Of a DNA stretch of 64,000 nucleotides, positions 1 through 11,978 are shown in pieces (positions within the stretch are counted from its first letter, which is position 1; every line of letters begins with the position of its first letter). The DNA comes from Chondrus crispus (taxonomy: Eukaryota > Rhodophyta > Florideophyceae > Gigartinales > Gigartinaceae). The stretch is taken from assembly GCF_000350225.1 (NCBI RefSeq), contig NW_005178753.1, positions 62,001 through 126,000 of the forward strand, read 5' to 3'. The notes beneath the pieces are model-generated. The model had not been told where the DNA came from. It made no database searches and was given only the letters and a program-made list of their open reading frames with translations. Made by a program: the position numbers and the translations under genes.

Positions 1-259
1 GCGCGGTCTGGTTGTCAACCGCGCGGAACCCTTCGTCCCTTCGTCAGCGAGAAGAAAGGGGGGGTTCCGTCGCTGGACCACAGTAAAACTGTTTCCCTGG
101 TTACGTGTTCTTTGCGTCGGTCTTCTTCTTCTAATTACCCTTCGTGCCTTCGGTTCTTAGTACCCCCACCCCTTCTGTCTCCCCGACGCGGAGGAGGAAG
201 CGGCGACGAACGGTCGGGCGCCCCTTCCCGTTCGGTGGCGGGGGCGCAGCGTTCGGGGT

Positions 260-700
260 TCGTCTTATGCCTCGCGCCCCTCGCCATGCGGGGGCGAGGG
301 CGCGACTCCTGGCGAACGTTCTTATCCCACGCGCGACCTCGTCGTCGGTAGCGAAACAAAAGAAACGCGCCACGTTCGTCTTAATTTTTCGCGCCCCTTT
401 CCATGCGGGGGCGAGGGCCCAGCGCGCTGTATTCGTCTTATCTGCCCGGTGCTCCTCGCCATGCGGGGGCGAGGGCGCCGGGCGCGCGACGATCGCATTT
501 ATTCACGTCTCGCCCCTTCGTCGTCCGGGAGCGGGCACATCGAACGTCTTTGCCTGGCGCGTCACTCGCCAATCGGGGCCAGGGCGCGGCGCGCCGGCCA
601 CGTCCTTCTTCGTGCCTCTCGCCGTCGGCGTCGAGGGCAGGGCGCGCGGTATATATCTTCTCTCTTCGCGTCCCTCGCCCTTCCGAGCGAGGGCAACGCG
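260..700. repeat. Degenerate hairpin minisatellite, block 1
   Basis: Imperfect units of roughly 50-65 bp each contain CTCGCC, a short loop, then GGGCGAGGG (clear at about 281-300 and 455-475, weaker at 560-690). Each unit can fold as a short GC-rich stem-loop. The same unit type recurs at 1200-1930 and, on the other strand, at 56280-56720 in element E. Confidence 0.6.
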
Positions 701-1199
701 CGCGTAGTTCGTCCTAGACCTCGTGCCCCTTCGCCATCCCCTGACGTCCGCGAGACGAATCCTGTCGCAGAGCTGGGCGTCGTGACCGGGTCTGTCGCCG
801 GTGACAATCTTGTCTGCGCGTGGCTCGCTCTCGTCCGTCGCTCTTGGTCACGGGCTCTGCCCAACCCCTGCTCGCGCTGCCATCCCATCCCCGCTTCGAG
901 GAGACGACCTCTCCGCCGGGTCCGCTGTGGATCGCGCGGATGAAGGAGGGGGAAACGCAAAGGGTTCGGCGGAGGTGAGAGTCACTCCCATGGGGAGTTT
1001 GACGAGTTCCCATTCGTCGGATTGTCTTTCCGACATTGGGCAGCGCTTACAGGCAATTCGCAAGGCGCTCGATTTGACGAGCTCCCATTGGTTGAATCGG
1101 CTTCTCACCCTCGAGCCTCCATTGCCCCTGGAGTTTTCCTTCTCTCCAGCGGCCTCCGTCTGATAGCCCCCCCGTCTCGTCAGACCTCGTCTTCCTTTT

Positions 1200-1930
1200 C
1201 GCGCTCCTATCGCCATGGGGGCCAGGGCGCGACGAACCTCCGCATACTTGGAGTCCCTCTTTGTCTGTGGCGAGGGACGCGGGCGCTCGACGAACGTCTT
1301 CATACTTCGCGTCCCTCGCCATCAGGGCGAGGGCGCGGCAGGAGCGGCACTCGTGTTCTTGTCCGCGCGCGCCCCTCGCCATCGGGGCGAGGGCGCGACG
1401 CGTGGGCGCACGTTTTCTTCTTCGCGCGCCCCCTTCCATCGGTGGCGGGGGCGCCGTGCGTGCGCCGTTCGTCTTTTGGTCCGCGCGCGCCCCTCGCCAT
1501 CGGTAGCCGGGGCGCCGCGCCCGCGTCGTTCGTCTTCTTCCCCGCCCGCGCCTCTCGCCTTTGGTGGCGGGGCGCGCTCGCTGCCGGCTTTCGTCTTCTT
1601 GCCCGCGCGCCCCTCGCCGTCGTGGCGGGGGCGCGNNNNNNNNNNNNNNNNNNNNNNNNNNNNNNNNNNNNNNNNNNNNNNNNNNNNNNNNNNNNNNNNN
1701 NNNNNNNNNNNNNNNNNNNNNNNNNNNNNNNNNNNTGGGAGGGCGCGCACGCGTGACGTACGTCTTCTTCTTTGCTCGCGCCTCTCGCCGTCGGTAGCGG
1801 GAGCGCGAGCCCTCGGAAAATGTCTTTACCCCGCGCCCTTCGTCATCGGTTTCGAGGGCGCGGGCGAGCGGCGAACGTTTCTTTCTTCGCGTCCCTCGCC
1901 ACCGGTGTCGAGGCCGCGCCTCTCTCCATT
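1200..1930. repeat. Hairpin minisatellite, ~60-bp period, block 2
   Basis: At least eleven units are spaced about 58-62 bp apart (centres near 1213, 1320, 1380, 1440, 1500, 1562, 1622, 1790, 1840, 1895). Each carries a CTCGCC(A)TC...GGCGAGGGCGC palindrome and a variable spacer rich in TTCGTCTTCTT. The 100-N gap lies inside the array, so the copy number is unknown. The array belongs to the 3' module of element A. Confidence 0.75.
1636..1735. other. Assembly gap (100 N)
   Basis: Exactly one hundred N lie inside the hairpin minisatellite, as expected where near-identical units collapse during assembly. The true length is unknown. Confidence 0.98.
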
Positions 1931-2689
1931 CGGGGTGAGGGTGCGGACGAGCAGGCGGAGTCGGATGCGTCCCTCACGTCGCGGCCCGGCATCTGATGAC
2001 CCCTTCGAGGATGGCGTGCTCCTTGGCGTGCAGCGGGCGGTGGCGTGGTCCCATGCGAGGAGGTACAAATGCCACGTCCGGTCGTCCTACAGTGTATGGC
2101 GTGTCCCTTATGCCGCCAAGGCGGCAGACGCACAGCTGTGCGTACCTTCGCGCACGTGCGTTGCGCCCGTCGTGCCCATGTTTTCCGTTAATTTTCTCGA
2201 GCGTGGTGTCGGATTGCCACTGTGGCCAGCGCTTGCCGCTGGGCGAACGAACGGCGTACTGTACGCGCCTCAGGCTTATTTTCTTCCAATGTTCCGAACA
2301 CCCGCACAATCTCCGCGCACAGGCGTGTTGCAGTGGTCGTGGATTGCACTTAGGTGGCAACGTGCCCTTCGGTGGTGTTCTCGTGTGCACTGGGTCCGAC
2401 CGTTGCGTGTGCTGTGGCCTTAAACGCAAGGGCGTTTCGCCCCTCGGTTCGAAAAGGGGGCTAATGGCTTCCTCGAGCACTCTGTCGTCCGGCTCGGGCC
2501 ACATTGGCCCTTACTGGGATTGCTCCCCATTCAGACAGTCCATACCCTCTGGTTCCTTCGTCTCGCGTCCATGGCGTTAGGGAGTCAAATACGGCTTGGC
2601 TTCCGAACATTCTCTTGGTCTCTAACCGCAAGGGAATAATTTAACCGTAACGGAGCGGTTGAATGTAGCCGAACGAGACGGTTGAGGGC

Positions 2690-2718
2690 CCCCCCTTAAG
2701 CACGAACGTCCGCGTTCA
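2690..2718 (-). repeat. End-of-pol hairpin and polypurine tract (A)
   Basis: On the minus strand the last pol codons form GTGAACG-CGGA-CGTTCGTG followed by the TAA stop and a G-run. It matches the copies after pol in B, D and E and the copies just before their 3' LTRs. Confidence 0.75.
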
Positions 2719-5700
2719 CGTCCGAGGTGAGGTACCTGCCGGTGCGCCTCCGGAGGCGTTGGGCGTAACGAGACACCAACTACTCCGGAACGTGAGTCCG
2801 TGCGGTCCAGGTGGGCGTGTCATAATCCGCCCACTTGATGAGGAACTCCGTAGTTCCGTCCTCCATGGCCCGATGCCGGAGTAGTCGCTCGACAGCGTAC
2901 TGCGTGCCCTCGGTGACCTTCTCGGCAAGGTCACCCGGAGTTGTTGTACTCGACCGTGGCGCGTCCGTCGGCGGTGGCGCGTACACGCAGCGGTCTGCGG
3001 AGACGCGTTCGGTAACCCATCATGATCGATCGTGATGGTTCGCTTGTCATTCGCGAGGACGCGGTATGGACCAACGGCGGGCGACGCGAGTTTGTTAGAC
3101 ATCTTGGCCCCATCGGTGGGGTTCAGGTAGACGTAATTACCCGGCTTGAGACGCGCGTTGATCCGCCTGATGCGCTTATCAAAGTCGCGCTTGTACCGAG
3201 CCTGCGTCCGGCGCAGGCTCGCGTAGGCCTTCTGGATCGTGTCGTCCAACGTCCTGAGGAACTCAGCCCACTGATTCCCCTTGTCGGAAGGGGGCGCGTC
3301 ACGATCGGCTCTACGTAGAGAGAACTCCAGCGGTGGTGGACTGAGGACGAGCTCGAAGGGCGTCATGCGAGTGGTACGATGTACGTGGGAGTTATACGCA
3401 TACTTAAGCGGCCGCACGTACACGTCCCAGTCGTCCTGGTGCTCGCCGACGTAATTGCGTAGCATCGAAGCGATTGTCCGGTTGTATCGCTCGACTTGCC
3501 CGTTCGTCTGCGGGTGGTACGCCGAAATGTACAAGTTCGTCACCCCCAGGACACGGTAAGTGGTGTGGAAGAACTTCGCGTTAAACTGCGGTCCATTATC
3601 CGACAGTAGCGAGCGTGGGACGCCGTATTTAAAGATCCACGCTTCGCAGAATGCGACGGAGACGGTGTACGCGGTTACGGTCCGCAGTGCCACTACTTGA
3701 GTCAGCTTGGTGAAACGGTCCGTAATAACGAGGAGGAACCGTTTCCCTGCCTTCGTCTTCGGGAGCGGACCCAAGATGTCAATGGCGAGGCTTTCGAGCG
3801 GCCGAGTTGCTGGGAACAACTTCAAACGATTGAGGTGTTTCCGCAACTTGACCCGGTTCATCGCGCAGGTCCGACACCCTCTCACCGTAGTTGCGACAGT
3901 TGCGGCGAGATGGGGCCAGTAGTACTCGCGACGGAGCGCGAAGTATATTCGGTTCTGGCCCGGGTGCCCCGCGATGGTCTGCACGTGACAGAGCTGAAGC
4001 AGTCGAGCCCGTAGCGTCCGAGGCACCACGACCTATACAATGTCAGGGTCGAACGGGTGTCTTCGTTTGAGCACCCCGTGCTGGTCTTCGAAGAACGCGG
4101 AGTCCCGGGACTCTGACTGTCGTGCCAGTACGGTCTGGCAGAAGTCATCCACGCCTTGCTCTTCGGCTATCTCCTCTAACGTAAGAGGGGCCGGAAGGTC
4201 GTCCTGCGGAGGGGCAACCGTGGAGGCGGGCGCGCCAACTTCGGGTTCTTCGGCGCGCTCGATGTCGACAGCGTCGAACTCGTCGTTCTCCTCCCAGAAC
4301 GATGTGGGTCCTTCCAGATCGGGGCTTCGTCGTCGCCCCTCGGCTCGTCGCTCGTCCGGACGCGTGAACCTCTTCGCGATCCGGCTTGGTTCCTGGTTGT
4401 CACGAAGACATGCACGGCCTTATGATCGAAGCTCGCGGTACAGACGTGGTCCGCGAGCTCGTCCGACACGTCACGGACGGTCGTGCCCGCGTCGAAGGTG
4501 GGAATGTCGTCATCCACCTCGACGACCGGGCGAGGGTCATCGGCGACCCTTGGCGAAACGAGGCGTGACAGGGCGTCCGGAACCTGATGCACGCGCCCGG
4601 GCGGTACCGGATGGTGAAGTCGTATTCCGCCAAACGTAACCGCCACCGGGTAAGTCTTCCAGAGCTCTCCGTGAGTGACATGAGTCATCGGAGGGCGTCA
4701 TGATCCGTCCGGACAGTGAACTTGGTACCTTCGACGTACGGACGCAGTGTGCGGACGGCTCACACTACGGCGAAGCACTCGCGCTCCGTAGCGCTGTAGT
4801 TGCGCTCACTGTCGGAAAGTGAGTACCACCAATACCCCACGGGGCGCCAGTCGTTGGTGCCTTCTCCTGGAGCAACGTACAGCCCAGTTGATAGGCACCA
4901 ACATCCGTGTCGATCATATACGGCTGACCGTATCGCGGCAATGCTAGGATCGGCGGGGAAATCATCCGCTCCTTCAACGCTTTGAATGCTTGAAGTTGCG
5001 GCTCCGTCGGGTTTTCGAAGTCGGGGTCCGCGTCTTTGCGCGTCATGTCCGTTAATGGACGGGCAATTTTCGCGAACCCCTTCACGAAGCGGCGGTAGAC
5101 GTTGCACGCCTCGAGGAACGACCGCACCTGCGTCAGGGTCCTCGGGAACGTGAACGTTTTGAAAGCGTCCGCTGCCGCTTCGGCGACGTTCAGCTTACCT
5201 GGGGAAATGACGTGCCCCAGGTAGTGCACCTTCGGTTGGAAGAAGCTACACTTCTTGAGCTTGAGGGAGATTCCGGCGCTCCTCAACAAGCTCAAGACAA
5301 TGTCGAGATGCTTCGCGTGTTCTCCGTGCGTACAGGAGAACACGATGACATCACCCAGGTAGACGAGGCATATCTGCCATTGGACGCCAAATAGGATGAT
5401 GTCGAGGGCACGTTGGAAGGTGGCCGGTGCCCCTTTTAGCCCGAACGGCATACGCAAATGGCGAAACGTTTCCATATGCGTAGTGAACGTGGTCTTGTCC
5501 GGTCTTCCGGAGCGACGGGGATCTGCCAATAACCGGAATTGCAGTCCAACGTCGTGAAGACGACTGCATCTCCGAGCGAATCGATGCAGTAGTCCATCCG
5601 GGGTAGCGGATACGAATCCGCTGCCGTCTTCGCGTTGAGACGCCGGTAGTCCACGCAGAACCGAAGAGAGCCGTCTTTCTTCGGTACGAGCACCACGGGA

Positions 5701-7351
5701 GACGCCCACTCGGTGCTCGCGGGTTCGATTACCCCTGCGTTCAACATTTTGTTGACTTCCTGGCGACCATCTCACGCATACCCGGCCCCTTTCGCTAGGA
5801 CATTGAACGTATCGGTTTCGTACCCGGTTCGAGGGGGATGCGGTGTTCGGTCGCTCGGATCGTTCCGAGCGCACCGCTCCACAGACTCGAGTGCTTAGGG
5901 AGCATCTCGTGCACGTGGCCCCAGAACTTGTCATCATCGATGTATGACAAGTCAATTTCTTTTTCCCAATCCTCCGTCGGATTTTCGGGATCTTTTTTAG
6001 AGGCGGGTGCAGTGCCCCCTTCCGGCGGCGGGCACTTCGCCGGTCGGACGTCCGTACCGGCTCCTCTCTCCTCGACGGTTGCCCCCTGGGCGGAGCCTGG
6101 TCGACCAGCTCCTGCCGTTCCGACTTGGTCGGTCAAGTCGGTGCGGTGTAGCGCGTGCGCGATCCCCTCGGCGACGCGAAGTTCGCGCGTCAAGATCGCG
6201 AGGGGGTTGCGCTTCGCGTATCTCACGACGGTTTGCTTCGGAAGCCGCCGTTCCCGTCGCGAAAAGTTCGCGACGATGACGTCGAAGGTCGGATTCAGCA
6301 AGACCTCTGCGACGCCATTCGTGAGCCTCACTCCATGGTGGTGTTGGAGTGACGGCTTCGGCTCCATGAACACGAGGCCCCTCCCCGCGGTGGTAACGCA
6401 CACTGGGGCTTTCGACCGCGCGGGGATGGTAATCCAGCGGGCGATACGGATCACCTGCGGGGCTTCGTCGCGTGCATCAGCCCGGTTTGTCTGACGTCCG
6501 TACCGTCGGGTTGAGAGAGTCGGCTCCCCTTTCCCGTCGACGATGGCAACGGAGCCACCTTGGCGGAGCTCCAACCGTTGAGCTTCAATATCGATACGTC
6601 GTACGTGTGTATCGATGGAGGCCGTGCCAAGGGGGACCGGCACGGCGAGCTGGTCCGCCACGACGAACGGAATTCGGAACGTCGTGTTCCTCAACCGCAC
6701 GGGCAGACGTACGACGGCCGAGAGCTTGAGCGGGTTGCTATTTGCGCCTGCCAATCGTGGCAGTGGCGCGTCGCGGATGACGTACCGCGACCAATCGGGA
6801 GGAAGGTCGGCCTTCCTCACCAGATCGTACTCCGAGCATGTATCAACAGCGATCGTACGGGGCTTGAAGGCATTTCCCTGCGTGTCTATCCAGCCGAGGA
6901 CGTTGTAAATCTTCGACGTCATAAGGCAAATGACGCCGTCGACCACCCTCGGCGTGCCGGTCTCGGCGAGATCGTTCCGCCTGGGCCGCCGGCGCCGGTT
7001 CCGATTTCTCTTCCGCGTCCTTCGGCCTTGGTCGCTGGGCGCCCTTCGGTCGGCCGCGTCCCCGCGACAAGTCGCGCTCGTACGCGACTTGATTTCTTCT
7101 GCCGGCTCCAGGTCCCCCTGGGTCGGGCCGCCGTCGCGTTCGATGCGCTTCTTGTTAGGCACTTGGCTCACGGTTGCCACAGTGCCTTCCTCCGTATGCG
7201 CCGGGCTCACGGTTGCCTCGGCGTTTTCGTCCTTTCGCACAGAGCTTACGGGTGTCTCGGTGCGCTTGTGCGGGGTCGAGGGGAATATTATCGGTAAACA
7301 TTCCCCTCCTCCGCCGGGGATAAATAGGGCGGGTCTAGGTTGGTGTGACAA
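2696..7351 (-). pseudogene. pol: Gypsy pol (A): PR-RT-RNaseH-IN-chromodomain, broken
   Basis: Domains in order on the minus strand: basic linker, protease with D-T-C-S in place of D-T/S-G (~6830), RT (~5750-5250), RNase H (~5000-4700), HHCC zinc finger (~4000-3860), DDE integrase (SLAIDILG, LLSDNGPQF, YHPQTNGQVERYN; ~3830-3440) and chromodomain (~2960-2780). Lesions seen: a TAG after the protease (~5795) shared with element B; a frameshift at ~5500; RT motif YLGD instead of YLDD (~5370), which removes a catalytic Asp; a frameshift at ~4870; further stops in RNase H and the linker; a frameshift at ~3020; a stop in the chromodomain at 2780. It was once Pol and is certainly dead now. The start codon is uncertain: the open frame begins near 7351 without an ATG. 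Confidence 0.9.
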
Positions 7352-7388
7352 GACGGTTCACGCGACCGCGCGAACGTAACCGTCTTTA
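7262..7388 (-). promoter_or_regulatory. gag-pol junction stem-loops (A)
   Basis: On the minus strand AAGACGGTT begins at the last base of the gag stop and pairs with AACCGTCTT (7350-7386). About 60 bases on, AGGGGAAT pairs with ATTCCCCT inside a weaker outer GCGG/CCGC stem, just before the pol frame. Both structures recur in B and D. Confidence 0.6.
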
Positions 7389-9938
7389 CGGTTTTTTCGA
7401 ACTACCCGAGCTGTCAGTGCTATTCGCTTGGCTATCGTTAGCTAGCGCGTCAACGGGCCCTTGGCCGAGCGGATGGGGACGGTTTCCCCACCCCGACTGG
7501 GCATCTCCTACGAAGTAATCGGATACTTCGTGGCCTCGGATTGCAACGTCCGGCCGTTGCAATATTCGAGGGGCGGGCTCTCCTCCGCCTCCTTCCGTGG
7601 GCTGGGGGTGCGTCTCCCCAGCCCAATCCTGGAGGTACATGATGGCGTTCTGTACCCCTTGGGGCAACGGGGGTCGGCCCCGGTCGCCTCGCCCATCTCG
7701 ACGGGAATATCGCGTATCCATCCGACGAGGGTCACGTCGATCCCTTTGATCGGTCCCCGGGTATCGGTACCCGCCTTCACGAGGGGCAAAACAGACGCCC
7801 CCACCCGATCGGTTCGGGTCACCTCGACGCGGGCCTCGGTCTGCCCGCGTAGACTGCTGGATGAGATTGCGCATTCCGGGGCGCGTCTCCATCTGATAGC
7901 GGTAGTTCCTGTACGCCGTGAACTGACGTTGTTCAGGCGACAGGAACGGGCACGCGTACATGCCGTGGGCGTACGTCCGACACAGCCAACAAATGTACGC
8001 GCTGCCATCGGTCGACGCGAAAGTCGCCGCGTGGCGTGCCTCCTTATCGGTGAGTCGAGGCACGTTAAGCAGCCCGCGGTCTCCTTCTCGACGGGAGATA
8101 TCCAGATCGGCCATGTTGTGGTTCGGACCACCCGTGGCCCTCGGCGTGTGCGCGAACGCCGTTGCGAAGCTTCCGGTCGAACCGGTGGAAGCTGGCGTAG
8201 GGGGTCGGCCTCCTGCCCGGTCGAAACCTCTCGTAATGAGGACAGGGTCGGCCTGCCACTCATCTTCTCCAATGTGGAGGGCGGTCGCCGGCGAACTCGT
8301 TCCATGCGACCTTGGAGTTCGGACTCCCTTCGCTGCCGGCTTCGGGTCCGGCAGCGGCAACCCGCGACGAGCGCGGTAGGTTGTACCCTCGGCCGTTGCA
8401 ATACGGCGAATCGTTGAGAGTTCGGTCTTCTGTCGTCTGGGCAACCGTTGTACCGTCTCTGCCACTGCGGCCCGAGTCGCAGTGGACAACCCGCGCACGA
8501 AGTAGTGCGCGAGGGCTTGTTCTGAGAACACGGCCGTGCATCGGAACGCGGCGGATTCCAGCCGGTCTGCGAACGTGTTCTCGGTTTCGTGAGGAAGCTG
8601 TCGCGCCGACGCGACAGCATCAAACGCTTCCACTAACACGTCTTCGGTTAGGTAGCGTTTGATAAATTGGTTGACGAGACCAGGCCAGCTCGTGTCGTCG
8701 TGGAGCTGGCCGGCGCGGAGGCCGCGCATGGTGTAACTCGTATACAACCGCTCCGCGTCCCGCTCGAGGAAGTGAGCGAAGACACGGATTGCCACACCTT
8801 CGGTCAGGTGCTGGGCATTGAAGGTTATCCGGATATCCTTCAGGAACGGGAGCAACTGAATCGCGTCAGTACCTTCGAAGCTCTTCATCGTGGGACGGAG
8901 CCTACGGCAGCGTTGGACGTACTTCGCGATCCGTCCCGCGTCACCCGAGGTAACGAGCCTCGAGTTGTTGTCCAAGCGATACATGCGGTAGTTCGCGACG
9001 GCGCTGAACTCCTGTATCATGGTGTGGACGGGCTCGAGCCCGGTTTCGGCGGGGCCCAACGTTCCGAACAGCGTGACGGGCAACGTTCGGACGTCGACGG
9101 GGCCGGGATGCGCGGTAAGATCCGCTGGCTGGTAGCCGCCCCAGCGAGGATCGAAGGGGAGAATCGGTTCGCCTGATCCGCGGGCGACTCCTCCACGGCC
9201 ACGGTCGGGTTCGTTCGGTACCCGTCGGGACTGCCGCATGCTTCCGGATTCATACGGCAGGGCTTGAGTCTCGGACGCGAAGTTCGTGTCCCCCGTCCGC
9301 TTGGAGTCTTCCGCCCTCCCACTGGTGACAGCACCATTAGGGGGCCACTCTTGAGCTCCGGATGAGCCCGGCGGAACAGTGGCACTCGGCCCTCTCAAAG
9401 GGGCTCCGGGCGACCTTTTGGCCGAGGTCTGTTCCATCTCACGGGAACGGCGGCGCGGTGAGTTGAGCTCCGTCACCATGTGCGCGATCGCTCCCATCTG
9501 TTCGGCTGATGGGAAGGGTTGCGGGTCGCGTCGGACCCCGGAGTTTGCACTCACGGGCCGACCCACAACGTCTACGGCAGGGGAATCGATGCGCGCCTCT
9601 TCGACCAGTACCATGCGGGTCTATAGCTGGTCAACGAGGGCGCGCAGGTTCTCCAAGGACTGAGTTACGCGCTCAAACCTTCTTTCGCGGAGGGAGCGCA
9701 ACTCTTCCATACAGAGGGCGGAGACGCTGTCGGAGACGTCGATACGGATGGATGTTCGGACATCTTGGATATACTCCGCGATGTGATTGTACATCGCGCG
9801 AGCGCGTCCATCGGAGGGGTCGGGCGACGGTTCGCGGTCTCGAGGACCAGCGTCGCCGTCGCCGACTTGGACGCAGAGCGCGGCCTCTCGCACATCGGCG
9901 GGCTCGGAGCAAATCGAGGTGGGATATTCGCCACTCAT
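7386..9938 (-). pseudogene. gag: Gypsy gag (A), one nonsense codon
   Basis: This is a Gag polyprotein of about 850 codons starting MSGEYPTSI. The only break I see is a TAG at 9621-9623 where element B has Gln. It has a charged N-terminal region, a Pro/Ser-rich linker, a capsid-like helical domain around the segment TMKSFEGTDAIQLLPFLKDI, and a CCHC zinc knuckle (CWLCRTYAHGMYAC, spacing C-x2-C-x4-H-x4-C) near 7960. The C-terminal tail is Arg/Gly-rich, as expected for nucleocapsid. Gag builds the cytoplasmic particle that packages element RNA. The start is chosen by match to element B and because it is the first ATG after the primer site. Confidence 0.88.
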
Positions 9939-9996
9939 TTCGACGCTTATGGACGCGGAGGTAAACGATAGTCTTCTTGGTTCGATCTTGAGAGTC

Positions 9997-10014
9997 TTCT
10001 AGGTCGGGAGACCC
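9997..10014 (-). other. Primer-binding site (A), one mismatch
   Basis: One base inside the 5' LTR boundary, the minus strand reads GGGTCTCCCGACCTAGAA. It differs at the first base from the 18-nt site in elements B and C, which starts TGG. See the B and C entries for the probable tRNA-Tyr primer. Confidence 0.6.
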
Positions 10015-10015
10015 C

Positions 10016-10624
10016 TGTAGTATAATCACCCCCAACGACGAGGGGGGTGAGTACTGACAGTTCGGAAAGACCCTATCGGCGGGAAGATAGAAGCACGGCC
10101 CACCCACGGTACCGAGCACGGGCTCGAGGTAGCGGTGGTAGAGCGGGATCGGGGATGACGCGCGCACGCGCGAGCGGTTCTACGCCTCGACGCCTGGGAG
10201 CGGTACTGGGTGACGATCCAGTACCGACGGGCGGAGGCGGAGCCGGCTCGTGGGCATGCTGCGCGCGTCCTCAGCCCGCGCGCGGTGGTACTCTTAGGTA
10301 AAACGGACGGAAGTACCTGAGAGTAAGCAGGCGGACCAAGGTGGAGGATTCTTGACAAGTCCGTGCTTGTCGTCCTCCACCGCTGGCGGTCCGCTCATAT
10401 TTAATATAAAGAGTCACCTATCATAACATTACAGTAGTGCAGGTCAGCCTGCACTGTAGTGCTGTGAGCCGTCAGGGCTGGCATCACACGTATCGTACAC
10501 GTGTGTGTGTGCGTGCCTGTACACGTGGGGCACACGTGTGCGCGCGCACTGAGGTACTGCGGAGCTCGGGCTCTACAGTTATGAATCTAATCTAAATCTA
10601 ATTCTGAGAGCGGGATATGCTACA
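10016..10624 (-). repeat. 5' LTR of element A
   Basis: This 609-bp LTR reads TGTAGCATATCCC...TATACTACA on the minus strand, with the TG/CA ends of gypsy LTRs. It matches the LTR at 31548-32138 in layout: several short perfect hairpins with ACACGTGT motifs, an AT-rich TTAAATATG box at about 10390-10410, then the palindrome ACCGCCGGCGGT and a CGGTACTGG...CCAGTACCG stem. Confidence 0.9.
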
Positions 10625-10645
10625 CAATTCTCGGCTCATACGTTC

Positions 10646-11647
10646 TCAGATAAGGCATCTAATGGTGTTTGTGCCATGGCTGTTGGAGTGGAGTTGACTT
10701 CCATCTCCAATTGCCACAGTCTTAGGGTAGGACTTCTTCATTCTTGAGAACAACACCTTGTTATTTAACATTTGAAATGTGGCGCCAGGGCATATCACGG
10801 TTGGGGCCACCCAATTGGAAGTTTCTCGAATAAACATGGCTTTCTGATATTTTGCGCGATCGTACCGATTGTCGCCCCGGTCCTTCGTGTACGAAACTTC
10901 CCTCTTGGGATGCTTACCTGGCGCTCTACATTCATTCTGGTAGTGTCCGTAGCGTCCGAACTTGAAACGTTGAATTTGTGCTTTCCTTTTCAAAGCTTTC
11001 TGATGATCAGTTCAATCTGAATTTACCGGCAGTTTGTCTTTCTTCTTTGCAGTGTCTCTTGTGCTATAATCCTGAAAAACCGTGCCGTAACCATTTCCCA
11101 AGTCAACTCATCGTCTGACATAGTTTGGAGTGCAAAAACTACTGCACCACGTGGAGATTCATACGTACTAACGAAGCTAGGAAACCGCATAGAAATCAGA
11201 ACGGAATCGCTCTCGTTAGTGTCCATAGCTTCCAGTCGGTTAAAAATCTACTCTAGTCCGTCAATGTATTCAGAAATTGTTCACTTAACAGAGTAAACAT
11301 TCTGGTGCAGCTCCGATTCCAACTGAAACCCCGCAGCTGCCTTCTGACTAGTATACCGTTCCTGTAATTTCTCGTAAATTACAAAAGGATTTCTTTTCCC
11401 CAATGATAGTGCGCAGCGATTTATCCCCAAGAGACTGGACCAACAGCATTTTAGTTTGATGATATTCCTCTGGAGTTCAGGTTCCAAATCACAGAACAAA
11501 TTTCCACGAAAGGGATCAGACTCGACCATCGACAAAAGGTCTTTAGACTCGAGAAGTGCGTCTAATCCCAAAGTCTAAAGTGTGGAGTCTTCGTCACGTT
11601 TGGCGCTAAACTTGTGCAAAAGCTGTGTCAAAATCTCTTCATCCATG
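10646..11647 (-). pseudogene. Ty1/copia gag-protease relic
   Basis: Three minus-strand frames together resemble the start of a Ty1/copia polyprotein. MDEEIL at 11647 begins it; the Gag part follows (LQERYTSQKAAAGF, ESPRGAVVFALQTMSDDELTW in pieces). A CCHC knuckle has lost both first cysteines (RFKFGRYGHYQNEC, ~10960). The protease region keeps IGDGSQL but has PGAT where DSGAT is expected (~10720). Stops at about 11575 and 11280 and near 11023 break it. It ends at the LTR of element A (10624), so A probably inserted into it. The rest of the copia pol is not in the window. Confidence 0.7.
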
Positions 11648-11973
11648 GTGCACGGTACGCCTGGACAAACAACAATGACAAGGAATAAGAAGAGTATAAA
11701 GGGAAATGAGCGAGAAAGAAAATGGGAAAAGGGGTAGGAAACAAGCCACGAGGCAAGATAAGAACGTTAATTCGTCTCTGTAGTATCGCGATGCTACCAC
11801 TCCTGAAACTCCTGGAGTGGCTCTTGCTTTCATTTGGTCTTGATGACCTCTTTTTTATTCGTAGTGCACTGTAGACGACTATTTATGCTTATCGACACGA
11901 GCTGCGAAAGTCCAAATTTGAGGTTTTTCTCTGTTGCAATCCATCTAGACTTCGCCGATGGAGGCCACTCGTC
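11648..11973. other. Unassigned DNA upstream of copia relic
   Basis: This holds no gene. By position it should be the leader or 5' LTR of the copia relic, read on the minus strand. A TGGTAGCATCGCGATAC string at about 11786-11802 (minus) could be its primer site, but I cannot fix LTR ends. Confidence 0.3.
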
Positions 11974-11978
11974 ATCTG
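11974..11978. repeat. Target-site duplication of element C, left
   Basis: ATCTG directly outside the left LTR, repeated at 26658-26662 outside the right LTR. Five base pairs is the usual gypsy integrase footprint. Confidence 0.93.

Larger units (their letters stand above)
1..2695 (-). other. 3' module of element A (post-pol, pre-3' LTR)
   Basis: This is the DNA beyond the pol stop of element A. It is very GC-rich between about 180 and 1990 and built of degenerate ~60-bp units carrying CTCGCC...GGCGAG hairpins; 2000-2690 is non-repetitive. Long open frames on both strands (for example 1215-2423, +) follow the repeats and have biased Arg/Ala/Pro/Ser composition, so I do not call them genes. 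By position it matches the module that holds the antisense gene in element B, but I see no clear antisense gene here; it may lie beyond the window edge. Confidence 0.6.
1..10624 (-). mobile_element. Gypsy element A, decayed, 3' end outside window
   Basis: A Ty3/gypsy LTR retrotransposon read on the minus strand: 5' LTR at the right, then gag, then protease-RT-RNase H-integrase-chromodomain, then a 3' module running to the left window edge. It is the same family as B, D and E on the other strand, with many short stretches identical at protein level. Its coding part is broken by several stops and frameshifts and the RT active site is mutated, so it is not autonomous. The 3' LTR is not in the window, so no target duplication can be tested. 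The five bases outside the 5' LTR (10625-10629) are CAATT. Confidence 0.9.

Noticed and set aside
1215..2423. Long plus-strand frame over the array of element A
   Set aside because: Composition is dominated by Arg/Ala/Pro/Ser and follows the GC-rich repeat through an N gap; all frames are open there.
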